Assembly: GCA_015143295.1 (NCBI GenBank)
Contig: CM026551.1
Coordinates: 43,636,034 to 43,700,033, forward strand
DNA from: Tetracentron sinense
Taxonomy: Eukaryota > Streptophyta > Magnoliopsida > Trochodendrales > Trochodendraceae
Direction of reading: 5' to 3'
Length of the DNA stretch: 64,000 bases
The position numbers and the translations under genes were made by a program. The notes beneath the pieces were generated by a model. It did not search any database. It saw nothing but the letters and a program-made list of their open reading frames with translations, and had not been told where the DNA came from. Of the stretch, positions 1 through 12,000 are shown piece by piece. The stretch's first letter is position 1. Each line of letters starts with the position of its first letter.

Positions 1-146
1 CATACGGCCTTGGATTCGCTCAAAACCAACTCCAACACTTAGGATGTACTGAAATACATGCGTTAAAAGAAATGAGATCGAAATCCGACCCCCGGTTTGG
101 AAATGGCAGGACAATGTAGGTTTAGGCCGACGTAAAGTATCCAAGT
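1..146. other. Unassigned start of window
   Basis: No coding region is recognised. The ten bases at 1-10 (catacggcct) recur at 171-180 at the beginning of the copia gag fragment, so this stretch may be a rearranged part of the same element. Its 5' LTR is not visible and would lie outside the window. Confidence 0.4.
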
Positions 147-690
147 ATGGATTTCGGCCGTCTCGGCGCCCATACGGCCTCGAAATCCAAAGGCAAGGAA
201 CAGAAAAGGTTCAAGGGCCTTTGCTACATCTGTAACAGGCCAGGGCATGTGGCTAAGAACTGCAGGAACAGGAACTTCCAAGGGAAATCCAAGAAGGGAT
301 CCACTCAGACTCATATTACTGAAGTTGAGAACATCACTGATGATGTTAATGACATGCACTTGTCTGCAGTTGTTTCTGAGGCGAATATGGTGATCAATCC
401 CAAACAATGGTGGGTAGATATTAGAGCAACTCGACATATCTGTTCATATAGGAGTGCATTCAGTAACTATCATAGAGTTACTGCAGTAGAAAAACTCTAC
501 ATGGGAAACTCCTCTACTTCAACAGTTCAAGGATCCGGAAGGTGGTTCTGAAGATGACTTCAGGAAAAGAGCTTACATTGAATGATGTCTTGCATGTACC
601 AGACATCAGAAAGAACCTTGTTTCTGGAGCACTTCTAAGCAAGAATGGTTTCAAGTTGGTTTTTGAGTCAGACAAATTTGTTCTGTCTAA
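147..690 (+). pseudogene. Ty1/copia gag-protease fragment
   Basis: Remnant of a copia polyprotein. A CCHC zinc knuckle is at residues 26-39 of the 134-residue open part (C26, C29, H34, C39), as in retroelement nucleocapsid. It is followed by the start of the aspartic protease, where the expected D-S/T-G reads D-I-R in a WWVDIRATRHIC context, so the active site is lost. A frameshift near 540 moves the protein to another frame, in which a copia-like stretch ([15 protein letters not shown]) continues to about 690. Integrase and the front half of reverse transcriptase are missing; the next coding piece starts at 1381. Clearly a dead copy. The copia lineage is not assigned. Confidence 0.85.
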
Positions 691-1378
691 TAAATTATGT
701 ATATATTTTTTTTTGTAAGAAGGAGCCGGTAGCACGCACATATCGGGTTTTCGACCATCGCCAGGCGGGAGTAGACGGCTACTTTTTGTTTCTTTTTCAT
801 TATGTATACTTTTTATGACAACACTTTTATGGGCATGTATATATAATTTTGATATTGCTTATTTGGGGCATTTTTTTAATTACATGAATTTTTTATTCTT
901 AATTGGAATTAGATATTGTTACAGGTACAATACTTGTTTATTTAGATTTATATTGCTCACAGGTATAGATAATACGGGAAAAAAAATCAAAATTTGGAAA
1001 AATAAATTATTTTTAAAAAAATATTTCAATATGGCGGCGGTTTTGACCGCCGTAGAATATAATAATAATTTAATTGATTAAATTAATATTACAGCGGTGC
1101 TGACCACCGTAGATTTTTGACATATAACGGCGGTAACGGACGCCGTGATAGAATCAATAAAGGACGCCGAAAGAAAATTACAGCGGTTATCAACCACTGT
1201 AATTTATGGATATAAGACAGCGGTGTTTATTAACTGCCGTCCATAGCCGCCGCAATAGGAATCCCCGACAACATATTCTTCGACGGGTCAACTTACCGCC
1301 GTGATACATTATGACGACAGTAATTTTAGATTGTACGGTGGTTTAGAACAGCCATAAAAAAGCTCAAATTTTGTAGTG
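691..1378. mobile_element. CACTA transposon end remnant inside the copia element
   Basis: AT-rich sequence between copia protease and copia reverse transcriptase. From 1030 to 1300 it carries short hyphenated inverted repeats of the form GCGGT...ACCGC (for example around 1033-1055, 1093-1112, 1127-1150, 1181-1200), like the subterminal repeats of CACTA elements. It ends with tttgtagtg at 1370-1378, the inverse of the CACTACAAA terminus. A matching CACTA start is not found on the left, so either that end was deleted with the copia integrase or the junction is rearranged. Confidence 0.6.
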
Positions 1379-1380
1379 AA

Positions 1381-2504
1381 AAGAAAGTAGGTAAACTTGT
1401 TAAATCCCTTTATGGATTAAAACAAGCTCCTAAACAATGGTATGAGAAATTTGACAATGTTATGATGTCAAATGGTTTCAGGATAAATGAGTGCGATAAA
1501 TGTGTTTATGTGAAAAACACTAAAATAACATATGTCATTATATGTCTCTATGTGGATGATATGTTAATCATAGGTAGCAGTAATGAAATCATTCAATCTA
1601 CCAAAAGGATGTTAAATAAAAGATTTGACATGAAAGATCTAGGTGTTGTAGATATAATTCTAGGAATTAAAATTAGTAGAACATCTGAAGGACTCATCTC
1701 ATCTCAATCTCATTACATTGAGAAGATCCTTGAAAGATTTATCAAGGATGATAAAAGTCTTGCAAAAACATCAGTAGATGTAAATTTACATCTAAGTAAG
1801 AATACTGGACAGAGAATATCCCAGTTAGAGTATTCTTGGATTATTGGTAGTTTAATGTATCTCATGAACTACACCAGACCTGATATAGCATACTCAGTCA
1901 GCAAACGGAGTAGATATACAAGCAATCCAGGGGAAGACCACTTGAAGGCGATAGTTAGGGTTCTCAAATATTTGAGATATACCCAAAACTATGGATTGCA
2001 CTATACAAGATATCCAGCTGTAATTTAGGGGTATAGTGATGCAAATTGGATATCTGATACTAAAGACTCAAAATCCACTAGTGGATTTGTCTTTAAACTT
2101 GGAGGTGCATCGGTATCTTGGAAATCTTCTAAACAGACATGTATAGTCAGATCCACAATGGAATCTGAGTTTATAGCTTTAGATAAAGCTGGTGAAGAAG
2201 CAGAATGGCTTCGTCACTTTTTAGAAGATATTCCAAGTTGGCCAAAACTTGTGCCAACTATCTGCATACATTGCGATAGTCAATCTGCGATTTGAAAAAC
2301 AGTATGTATAATGGTAAGTCTCGACATATACGTCGAAGACACAATACCGTGAAACAGTTGCTCTCAAATGAAATCATTTCCATTGATTATGTAAAGTCAA
2401 AGAATAACATAGTGGATCCATTAACCAAATGTTTGACTTTAGAGCAAATGTATAAATCATCGAGGGGAATTGGACTAAAGCCTATATCTAAAGAATCGAC
2501 ATAA
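1381..2504 (+). pseudogene. Ty1/copia reverse transcriptase-RNase H fragment
   Basis: C-terminal half of copia pol. It opens with the SLYGLKQAP motif, then has the reverse transcriptase catalytic YVDD (residues 30-33 of the open frame beginning at 1462), the DLG-x-x-x-x-LGI block and the [10 protein letters not shown] motif. RNase H follows: GYSDANW after a TAG at 2026-2028, the SSKQ...STMESEF block, then CDSQSAI. A second break near 2295 shifts the frame; the end (SRHIRRRHNTV...VDPLTK...GLKPI) is readable at 2292-2504. These breaks and the missing upstream domains make it non-functional. About 565 bases of untranslated internal sequence separate it from the LTR. Confidence 0.9.
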
Positions 2505-3070
2505 TGGAAACTCAACCTAGCTGACTGGAGATCCCAAGATCTAGGTTCAAAGGGACAACCTAATTGTGTGTAACTTAGTAATGTCACTGTGAAGAATAAA
2601 TTTCTTCATCCCATTGCTATGATGAAACAGTGAAAGAATCTAGGGTAAGCATAGCTTTTAATGATTCTTATATCTTGGAAATCCAAATGGGGTATGATGA
2701 GATACTCTTGATAAGAGATCACCTATATAAGTGTGAAGAGGGGCCGCTTCTATAAGAATTTTAAAAGGCAAAATTCTTTAGAGCACTTATGAAAAACCAA
2801 GAGTTGTTCAAGGCCAAAATGAACACAATTATGAGAACCAAAGGTGTTCGAAAAGGAACTATGTGAGTTCTATTGTCTTGGTTTACACTACGGCTGAACA
2901 GTTCAAGACATCATGTTCACTGGATAGCCAGTAAATCCGATAGAACTTCACTAAGGAAGGTTTAAGGCCAAAAACTACCTTTCCCGATGCAGTAACATTT
3001 CACTTGTACTCTCATTAGTGTCTGCATTTATTCTGTATTCTGTCCAGGAATTTTCATTCATGTTGGGGAT
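2505..3070 (+). other. Copia 3' untranslated internal region with polypurine tract
   Basis: No gene. Non-coding stretch between the pol stop and the 3' LTR. It ends in gttggggat (3062-3070), the usual place and composition of the plus-strand primer immediately before the LTR start TGTTAGG. Confidence 0.65.
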
Positions 3071-4034
3071 TGTTAGGAAAAATCTATTTTGGAAAAAATC
3101 TAGGTGTTTGGAAATCAAGTTTTTTCTAAACTTTGACCCAAAATATTAGTGGGACCCACAAGGGTTTTGAAGCGGGTCCAAGTGGATCCATGTTCTCCTC
3201 CATGAGAAGATTAACGTGGTATATTTACTTATCCAAAACAGTGAAGTGGTGAATGAGAAATTCATCTCAAAGTAGGCCACTTGAACATGTGTTGTAAGTT
3301 GAAGAATGGTAGAGAAAATAGTCCCACATCGGAAAACTATTGAAACCATAGTGTGGTTTAAATATCATTACCTCGGAGTAAAGGGTGGGCCCTTTGGGCA
3401 CCCAAATTTTGCGAAGGAGTGAGCCCATGCTCCAAGGTGGAACCAACCTCACACACGCACGCGCCGCTGCCGCCGCCCAGCGCCCGTGTCTGAGTCCAGT
3501 CCAGTCTAGCCGGCTTGGCTTGGTTTGGTTTGGTTTGGTTTGGTTTAGTTTGGTTTGGTTCTTGTGGGCCTTAAAGCATGGCCCCTATATTTATTTTTTG
3601 CTCCCAACAGACATGACCATTCTGGACAGTCTCCTTTTTCAATTATTTAAGGACTTCTGTTGCATTTTCTGGAGTACAAATTTTAAGATCTTTTACTCCC
3701 TAGTCTTCCATCTTCGTCTGCATTTTATAATCTGCATATCAGTCCAGAGAGAGTACATATCATCACTAGTTCGCTGTGTTCTGGTGTTTCTAGTGGTAGT
3801 ACCCAGAACGTGACTGCTGTATCTTAGGAAACAAGTTGCTGTAGGCCGTGACCACCTATGCGGGGCAATATTGTCTTAAGGATATTGAATCCAATTCAAG
3901 CCTCAGTCAGTAAAGTGCACTGTCCTCCTTTAAATTTCTGTTTTGCTGTCATTTTTTATGTTCTGTAATTGTGTTTACTATTCTGTGATTTGCATGTACT
4001 CATTATAACATACAGTAACTATTATAATCCAACA
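3071..4034 (+). repeat. 3' LTR of the Ty1/copia element
   Basis: 964 bp beginning TGTTAGG and ending ATCCAACA, directly after the polypurine tract, so the TG...CA ends form a short inverted repeat. The partner LTR is not in the window, so the boundary rests on the ends and context only, and no target-site duplication can be tested. Open frames inside it are judged to be chance. Confidence 0.75.
3521..3560 (+). repeat. TGGTT pentanucleotide microsatellite in the copia LTR
   Basis: About eight units of tggtt with one substitution (tagtt), inside the LTR. It encodes a repetitive W/F/G/L peptide in one frame, which is a composition artefact. Confidence 0.9.
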
Positions 4035-6579
4035 GGGGATGGATCGACTCTTCCACTATGATAGCAACAAAACCAGGTAAGGGACTTGCAATTGTTTTCA
4101 AGAAATTCAGAAAGGAAGGAGTGTGAGGTCACAGCGAATGGTTGTTGAGGTTTTCAACTCTCTAAGATGGGTTTTATCAAAGGAATGCATGGTGGGAATT
4201 GATTATATATGGATTCCATTCCCACGACATCATGGCCTCCAACCATCTTACCTACCTTGCACAACCTTCATGGCCGAACTCGCGACACTGATTCCAATGT
4301 CCTTCACAACCACATCTCCCTCGCAGATGGTCTTCCTTTAAAAAATCCCTTAGCCTCCCTAAGGGCACCAAGCTCCCCTCCCTCCATCACAATGCCACCA
4401 TCCTCATCGGCACTGAGAGACAGTGGTCTTCAACACTAGCCACGTTAAAAAGTCTCACATGGATGAGGGTTTATATAGATAAAGATCTGTAGAAAGAGTT
4501 TAAAGAGCACCATTTCAAAAAGAAAGGATGAAGTGAGCACAAAGGATTGTAATGGTTGTTAACCAAAAAAAAAAAAGTTGTAACGGTTGCAATGCTTTGA
4601 AGCGAGGCTAATCACTGCTTGTTCCAAAACGATTCATATTACGAATGGTGGTTTGTTGACACCTTGATAACAACTTCTTGAGGATGGGCCTTGGTTATTT
4701 AATAGTGAAGTACACGTGTGTAAAGGTGAGATGAATATGACATTTTTTTGAAATTTTTATTTTCATTAAATGGTGGAGTGGAAAAATTTTATTTAACATA
4801 GAGTTGATTTGTAGAGAAAATTTAAGAGTAGATTAAATAGGATTGCTAATGGCTAACCTCAAGTTTCTCTAAAGCTGCCATGTGTTGCTTACTTTCTTTA
4901 AAGCCGCCACGTGTCCATCCACCTGCTTTAGTTTCATAGGAAGTAGTAATTATGGAGATTAATGAGGGTTGAGGGATTAATGAGAGGGATTATTGAGAGA
5001 TAATTCTTGAGGAGATTGTGGGTCCCACCCGTTGATTTTAATTTTATGATGTGACCTCACAAATGAAGAGGAATCCTATGTGGCATAATGAGAAAGACCT
5101 ATGTGGCATCCATAGAAACACTCAAACTGTGTTTTATAATAGTAGTATGGATAACATTCTCGATAAAACCATTTCATCGATAAATACCAGCACTGGTTTT
5201 CCAAGTTTGGTTTGACAAGTATCAATTCAATAAAAATAACTCTAGAAGAAGAGTAGTGGATTCCTTGTTGAGCATACACACACTTCTTCTAGTATAGCGT
5301 ACATGACCCAATGAACCTGTATTTAGTCCGATGTATTGGACTTTGTCAATTGGCTACATCAAAGCTATATAGGCAAATACTAGAGAAGATGTCAACCTCT
5401 GACGTTAAGGACATTCTGTCAAATGGACTACCCTAAATATATAGACAACATATTTCTAAGGGTATCCACTAAACGATCCTGTTTCAATATAAGTACTTCG
5501 TACTTATATCCACATCTTACTCAAGAGACCCTTCTCTCAGTGATTGAGATTCATCACTCTATCATATGGAACTAACCATGTGTAAGTTAGTAGGAATACA
5601 CTGTCCAGATGCATCCTAAATAACTTAGAATAATTTTAGGTCTATAAGGAACCAGAAAACCATATCTCCTTAGCAATTGGTTCAAAACCAACTGGATGGT
5701 TTTCCTACATGACCTATATGATGGGCATGATTTCCTGTTTTCTTTTGGAAATCTCATCTTAAGCTGACCTATGTGATGGACATAATTTTTTTGGTCTTCT
5801 ACCTTATTTTAATCATGATTTTGGTCATTCCAAATGATGTCCTAGGGCCTTAGAATGATATTCAATTTTAGTCTTAGGCTCCTAAAGTCAATCTAGGCTT
5901 TGAGCTTTCAATCAACCAAACTTTGAGGACTTTTTACAAAAGTTTTAAAGACACTCTCACTAAAATATAAAGCAATTAAACATTTCTAAGAGTCTTCATT
6001 CTTCATCTTAATCTTGATTAGATTTGTCTTCTTTGACTTTATGATCAATCTTCTTCTTATTCTTCATGACTCGGATTGGTATGATTTTTAATTTGATCCA
6101 ACTTGATTCAATAACTTGCTTTTGACTTGATGTTGAATTCTTCTCATAGATAGTGTCATTTTCATGTTTTTTATCTTAAATGATTTGCTAATGCTCTCTA
6201 TAAACTGAATATCACATTAACTCATTGGAAACATTAGTAACACAAATCTCATTTCCTTATTGTGTTATCATCAAAATCACTAAGAAATCCTATGGTGGAC
6301 ACCTATAGGCTAACAATAGTGCACTGGGAAGTGAGGGTCATGGTTGATGATATCCGGGGATAGCTTAGGGAGGAACCAGAATATGATGTCAAGCATACTC
6401 ATCAAGATTCAAAAGTTTATGCGTATCGGATAGCGGCATATGGAGCGTCTCTTGGCCGTTAGGGCTTGTATTTGGAGATGGTTCTCCAGCCATGGCAATG
6501 CAGGAGGCTTTTAGCTTCTCACACTTCTGGAGTAGGATAGAATTCGTAGTTAGGGAGGTGTTCTCCCTATGATTTCTAT
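4035..6579. other. Intergenic DNA, no supported gene
   Basis: Short open frames around 4123-4439 have no recognisable motif. At 4570 there is an A-run. The segment 5280-5760, read on the minus strand, looks like non-coding sequence near a copia-type LTR, but this is a weak impression and no ends were found. The rest is AT-rich with nothing that stands out. Confidence 0.5.
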
Positions 6580-7170
6580 CAGCAAAAAAAATCAAGAAGC
6601 TGACAACCATGTACAAAAGAAGAAAAACAAAGGCAACGGATTTTCTTGGCAGATGCTCGAGTATTACATTCGGGCACCACTCTTTGAATGACGCGTGGGA
6701 AGGCAAGAAGTGATAGCATTCATTCACGTTATGTAGGGTGGTACACGCACACCTTCCAAGCTTGCCACATGTCCTCTTTGACATCCATTAACTGTGGTAA
6801 AGATTTACTCATCCCTAAAGTTAAATAATATAAACTTGGTTTTTAGAGAAAAAAAAATTAACCTTATGATTCACTTACTCGTGGTTAATTTTCTAATATT
6901 TTTCTAGAAACCAAGGTTATATTATTTAACCTTAGGGATGAGTGAATCTTAACCACGGTTAATGATTGTCAAAAATGACATGTGAAGAACTTGGGAGGTG
7001 TGCGTGTATCACCCAACAGTATGTGCAATGCATGATATCACTTCCCTAATTAAATGCCTTCCCACACGTCATTCAAAGAGTGTGCTCGAGTATAATACTA
7101 GGGCATCTCCCAGTGAAAATCCGTTGTCAAAAACAGGTAGCTGACGAAAAAAATACAATGACTTTGTATG
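6580..7170. repeat. Large hairpin (foldback) MITE
   Basis: Two arms of about 290 bp are inverted copies around a centre near 6870. Examples: gatttactcatccctaa at 6800-6816 mirrors ttagggatgagtgaatc at 6932-6948; the segment with gtgggaaggc near 6695 mirrors gccttcccacacgtcatt near 7060; caacggattttcttgg near 6635 mirrors the copy near 7120. Related single arms occur at 16390-16560 and 58830-58960, so it is a family. The 131-residue minus-strand frame at 6389-6784 overlaps one arm and is not considered a gene. Confidence 0.8.
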
Positions 7171-8600
7171 GATTTTTTTATTTTTTAATATGATAACCAT
7201 GAAACCCAATTGCCAAAGTGAGAAAAGCTAGAGCACCCTCATGCTCTGATTGTTTCGAACTAAAATAAAGAAAATAAATTAAATTTGTAGAAAATATTAT
7301 TTTTTGTATCTATTGTATGTAATTTTTTTTCGCAAGAAAGACATTTTACAGAAATTGAATAATTTTTATGAAAAATGACTTACGTTTGAAAAATAGATTT
7401 TTATCAAAAATTTCCTTCAACAATCGCATTTAGGGCAGCGGGTATTAATAACTCAAAATTATTAAACCGGACTTTTCTATTGATTTGGTTGAAGTAAAAT
7501 GACATCAATGCCCTCCATCAATTTACACTTAATGTGCCAAGAATTTTGAAAACCAAAGTGCAGAAGGAAGCACAATGATAAAAACTAAAACACATCCCAA
7601 TTAATCAATGCATAACACCCCAAGTTTGATTAATAATGCTTTATTTTTACATGTCATTATAATTAGAATAACAAAATATCATTCTAAGTTAATTTTGACA
7701 ATGAAGTACGAGTATTGAAAATCAAAGCGCATGTTGAAAATTCGAAGCACAAGTCTAAAAACCAAAGCACAACTATATAATCAACCCATAGAGTCCAAGT
7801 AAAAACATAACAATGCTCCATATATAATTGCATATGACATGCATGTTCAAATTACATTATAGTGCTCCCAACACCAATTAGTCTTTCATTCTCTACATAA
7901 AAATTTGACTTTTAAAATTCTTTCCCACATAAATAATTTCTACCTTCAGAATATTAGAGTCACAGACACCCCAACTGAAACATATAATAAAACATAATAA
8001 TTGCTAAATAAATGTAACTAATGAAAATCGAGTATCATGCGAAGAAAGATTTAGAACACACACTAAAGCACTACTACAAAACTGCGTATTAGTCACGGAA
8101 GTATTTTCAACTACAATCATTGTTTACATTGAGACCATGATCAAATCCATTATAAAATACGTTTCTGATCATGCAAAATTTTTGACAGAATTTTAGATCA
8201 CGGTTCTAATAAAAACGTGATTACAATATCCATTAAATCACGGTTATTAAATAACCGTGAGTATAAATATTTAATAAATCACTGTTATTAAGTAACCGCG
8301 AGTATAAATGTTTTTCCGCAACTTCCATATATCATTGTTATAATTATGACCGTGATCTTGTATTGACAAAAAAATTATAATTAGAATCTATTTGATTTCT
8401 GATCACCGTTATTCTAGTATCGTGATTGCTTTTACTCTCTATATATACTTCTAATACTTATAAATTCACTAACAAGCAACTCCTATAATGTTCTTCTCCT
8501 TTTGTCTTTTATAATTTTCTTTTACATTTTATAAATGCATTTTCTAAACAAACTTTTCTTTCACTTAGGGAAGTTTAAGTGAATAGATCCTTATTATGGA

Positions 8601-8837
8601 GTGAAATTAAGCTTCCTACGAGAAAGAAAATCGTGTTTTACAGCAAAAACTTCCGCAAGAAAAGAGAAGTGTTTTCAGCATGTTGGTTCGGACCTCCTCC
8701 TCTCTATCATCAAGAACTACTTTTTACATTTAGATGATGAAGAAGAAAAAGAAACACAAAATGAGATGTCTGCATCTTTTACTAGAAGTAGAACATCTTC
8801 ATTTTCTTCCATTTCATTCAGTCTCTATTTTTCCTAA
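8601..8837 (+). other. Short open frame in the CACTA element, function unknown
   Basis: 78 codons, lysine- and serine-rich (segments DDEEEKE and SRTSSFSS), no domain recognised. It could be a fragment of a CACTA first open reading frame or chance; it lies between two blocks of subterminal repeats. Confidence 0.2.
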
Positions 8838-10288
8838 AACAGAAAACCCTTCAAGAATCAACATGACTTCTAGAGTCATTGTTGCTTCTCAACAAGAAAG
8901 ATTTGATCTTTAGCTACATCCTGAACTTCAAAGCATGATGAGGAATAAAATAATTGTAAGGAAACATGTAAAGATTACATTTTGATAATGAGGGAGAAGA
9001 TAAATAAGTATAAGAATGAGATATCTCTTCTACTTGAAGCAACACATAATTAGAACTTATGTGTTCTTGTAATTATGATTACTGTAGAAGATGACTTAAA
9101 AAAACCTTACAATCACAGTTTTTATATAGAACCGTGATTATAAAACAGTGATAATCACCGTCTATATAAACAGTGATTATAGGTAACTTGTCAATTCCAT
9201 TTTGATCACGGTATATATTGAAATATGGTTGTAAATCCAACTAAAGTATTAAACTTTTCATATTCTAATATATGAACAGTTATTGTTTAGAGTTTCAATC
9301 ATGGTTAGAGAAGAATTGTAAATGTTATCGAAACCGTAATTACGACGTCACGAATTCCAAAAAAATTTGAAATTAAATTTTTTGGAGTTTCAATCACGGT
9401 TTAAAAATAGTTGTAATTGTATATTAATATGTTATGACGGTTTTCTAGTATCCATGATCGTAATTCCTACCTACATAAACTCCCTAATTCATTAAGACAT
9501 TCATTACTCTCATCACTTTTCCTAATGCAGTTCTTCGTTTTTCTGATGTATTTTATTTTTCTTCTTGGCTATTGAATATATTTATTTCCTCTCTATAACA
9601 AGGATCTCTTTTTAGGGAAGTCTTAGACAAGTCTCTTCTTCTACAAACGGCTCTCAAAAGAAAGTTTTCAACTCCAATTCTCTCATCTTTGTCTTTTGCC
9701 TTCACTCATGCAAGAGAGAGGGGGAATATAGAAGAAGTTGAACATATGCAGTTGTATTTCTACAAGAAGCAGCTCATAAGATATCTTTTTTATTAGTCAT
9801 TGTTATTTTTTCGAATGACGAATGAGATCAATTTAGTTCGAATATGAAAGAATTTTAAAGAGCTCGATCTAGACTTTTCCATCCTGGAAGACAAAATAGT
9901 TATTCTCAAACGATGATTATGTATTTTGCCAATATATTCACACTAGCCTATGATGGTAGGAAGACCATGGTGGTTCTATACGGTGTTACAATTTATATAA
10001 ACATCCAATAATTTTTATTAGATAATGTTGAGAGAGAACACAATTGCATTCCTCGACACTGGCTTACGATGAAAGGAATATAAGATAGAGCAAAGAAGTT
10101 ATTTCTATTAGAATTTATGTATAATTTGTTTATGTAAACATCCAATATAGAGTTTATGTAAACTTCCAATAATTTGTTATGTAAACATCCAATAAAGAGT
10201 TTAATTTTTTATTTTTTATAATCTCCCGTTTCATTTCTTTATGAAAAAAATATGTAAATTGAAATTTTTTATGTAAACATTTGGCAAC

Positions 10289-12000
10289 ATGGATTTCTTT
10301 TTTCTTTTTTGTAGTTGTACTGCAACCAAGCTCGTAGAACATTTCACTTTACAACTGAGGAATGTAAATATATCAAAGACTTTGTTAATTATAGACAATC
10401 ACGGTTTTTGGCAACGGATTGACATAATCATGTCAGGAACACAACATATTGACACAGAGTCAAATACCAATCGCCCTTCTACTTTGAAAAGAAAAATTGT
10501 GAGTGTTGATGGTAATTTAAATTTTAAATCAATATATTTGTTTGGGAAAAATATTTAGCCCAAAATATTCAACATCTTACTCAGGAATAATTAGAGAAAC
10601 AAGATGTGCATGAAATTCAACAGCTCAAATTAGAAGTGCTGAAAATAGAAGAAATGAAAGATAATCAAAATAGAGAAGATATTCTTTATCAATTACGACT
10701 TCTAAAGCAAGAATTAGCACAATTAATGGCTAAAGTTACTGCTTTTGAATCACAAATATTAAAGTACAATCATCTGCTGGTAGCTCATGTAACATGGTAC
10801 GTAAATGCATAGTTTGGTTCATTAGCAAGATATGTTATTATAATATGTTGCTTTAATTATTTGTTGTAAATAATTTTTTAATAACATTGTCTATGTTGAG
10901 TTAGTAAATTTTACATATCCTAGGTCGAAGTTGCACAACCATTTGAAAATTTTAGTCATTGGTTTGATGAGAAAATAAGCAGTTGTGGACTTCTACTAAT
11001 AACATTTGATGTTGCAATCTTTAGCCGAAGAATTGCTTCAACATATATCCTACGGTAAGATGTCACAGATTTGTGTACAAAAAAAGATATTACTGTAAAT
11101 TTGATTTTGCTATATATAAAGTGAGACAATTCAAAATTTTAATTGTTATTTATTTCAAAAAAATAAATGAATTATTGAGGGATAGAAATGAGGAACGTAG
11201 GTATATGCTTTTTTAACCTGAACAAATAGTAAATACTAATAGTGTTGAATTATCAATAATAAGTAAATTACTCTCAATCAAGGATGACCAAGTATTTGTC
11301 ATATATTATAATGTTGTAAGTTTCTGTCCACATCTAATCTAGCTCTCATGTTATTTTGTTACTTATGATTGCTAATTCTTAAAGTTGAGTATTCATTTGA
11401 AATAAAAAATTTGGAATTCATTATTCAATTACAGGGAACACTGGTACTTGTGTTTAATCATTCCAGAGAACAACTTCAATGTACTGGTTGGATCCATTGC
11501 AATTAGGCATATACGTATGCCCGGAAATTACAAGGGTCATCAATGAGTAAGTAATTTCTTCCCTACCCTTCACACGTGAATTTAAATCTACGTTTATGTT
11601 TTGTACTGCCTTTATATAATTGATCAAATTACTATCGTAAGAAGTAATTGCATACAAGTCGAGTCTTTTGAAAGGCAAGATTAGACCCACAAGAGTAAAA
11701 TGTATTAATATTAACATGCATTCGACATTAATTAATCTTTTGACTATTGTTTTAGAATTTTTATATATTAAACATAACTGACATTTCGATCATTATCTTA
11801 ATTTTTTTGTAGTATCCCAAATTAGTAATGTGGTTACTACACCAAGTTGTATCTGAGAGACATCATTAACAGTAATGAAATAGAAATACACGATAAGATT
11901 GCTGACTGTTTTGTTAAGAGTGATGAAATATATAGTGATAAAACAATAAAACGACTTAAAATATATTTGGCTGATTACTTGAGAAGTGTTATTGTTTAGA
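10289..12000 (+). pseudogene. Decayed Ulp1-like (C48) protease gene of the CACTA element
   Basis: Several exon-like pieces. 10606-10812 encodes a coiled coil of about 60 residues rich in Q, E, K and L. After an AG acceptor at 11433-11434, a block reads EHWYLCLIIPENNFNVL (from 11436), matching the catalytic-His segment of Ulp1-type SUMO proteases carried by many plant CACTA elements; the Asp expected a few residues later reads Gly. After the intron at 11547-11812, TGT GGT TAC TAC (from 11829) gives the catalytic-Cys block CGYYTKLYLRDI, preceded in frame by a TAA that looks like a one-base loss. The tail YSD...YLADYLRSVIV ends at a TAG at about 12000, as C48 domains of this class do. Known family role: cysteine protease, possibly acting on SUMO or on transposon proteins. 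Here it is inactive by mutation. The piece at 10289-10558 is adjacent and may be an earlier exon. Confidence 0.6.

Noticed and set aside
3385-3813. 142-residue frame with W/F/G/L repeats
   Set aside because: Falls inside the copia LTR and over the TGGTT microsatellite.
5280-5760. Possible additional copia-type LTR or UTR on the minus strand
   Set aside because: No TG...CA ends, partner copy or coding sequence could be found; left as unassigned.
6389-6784. 131-residue minus-strand frame with a hydrophobic segment
   Set aside because: Half of it lies in an arm of the hairpin MITE; no homology is recognised.
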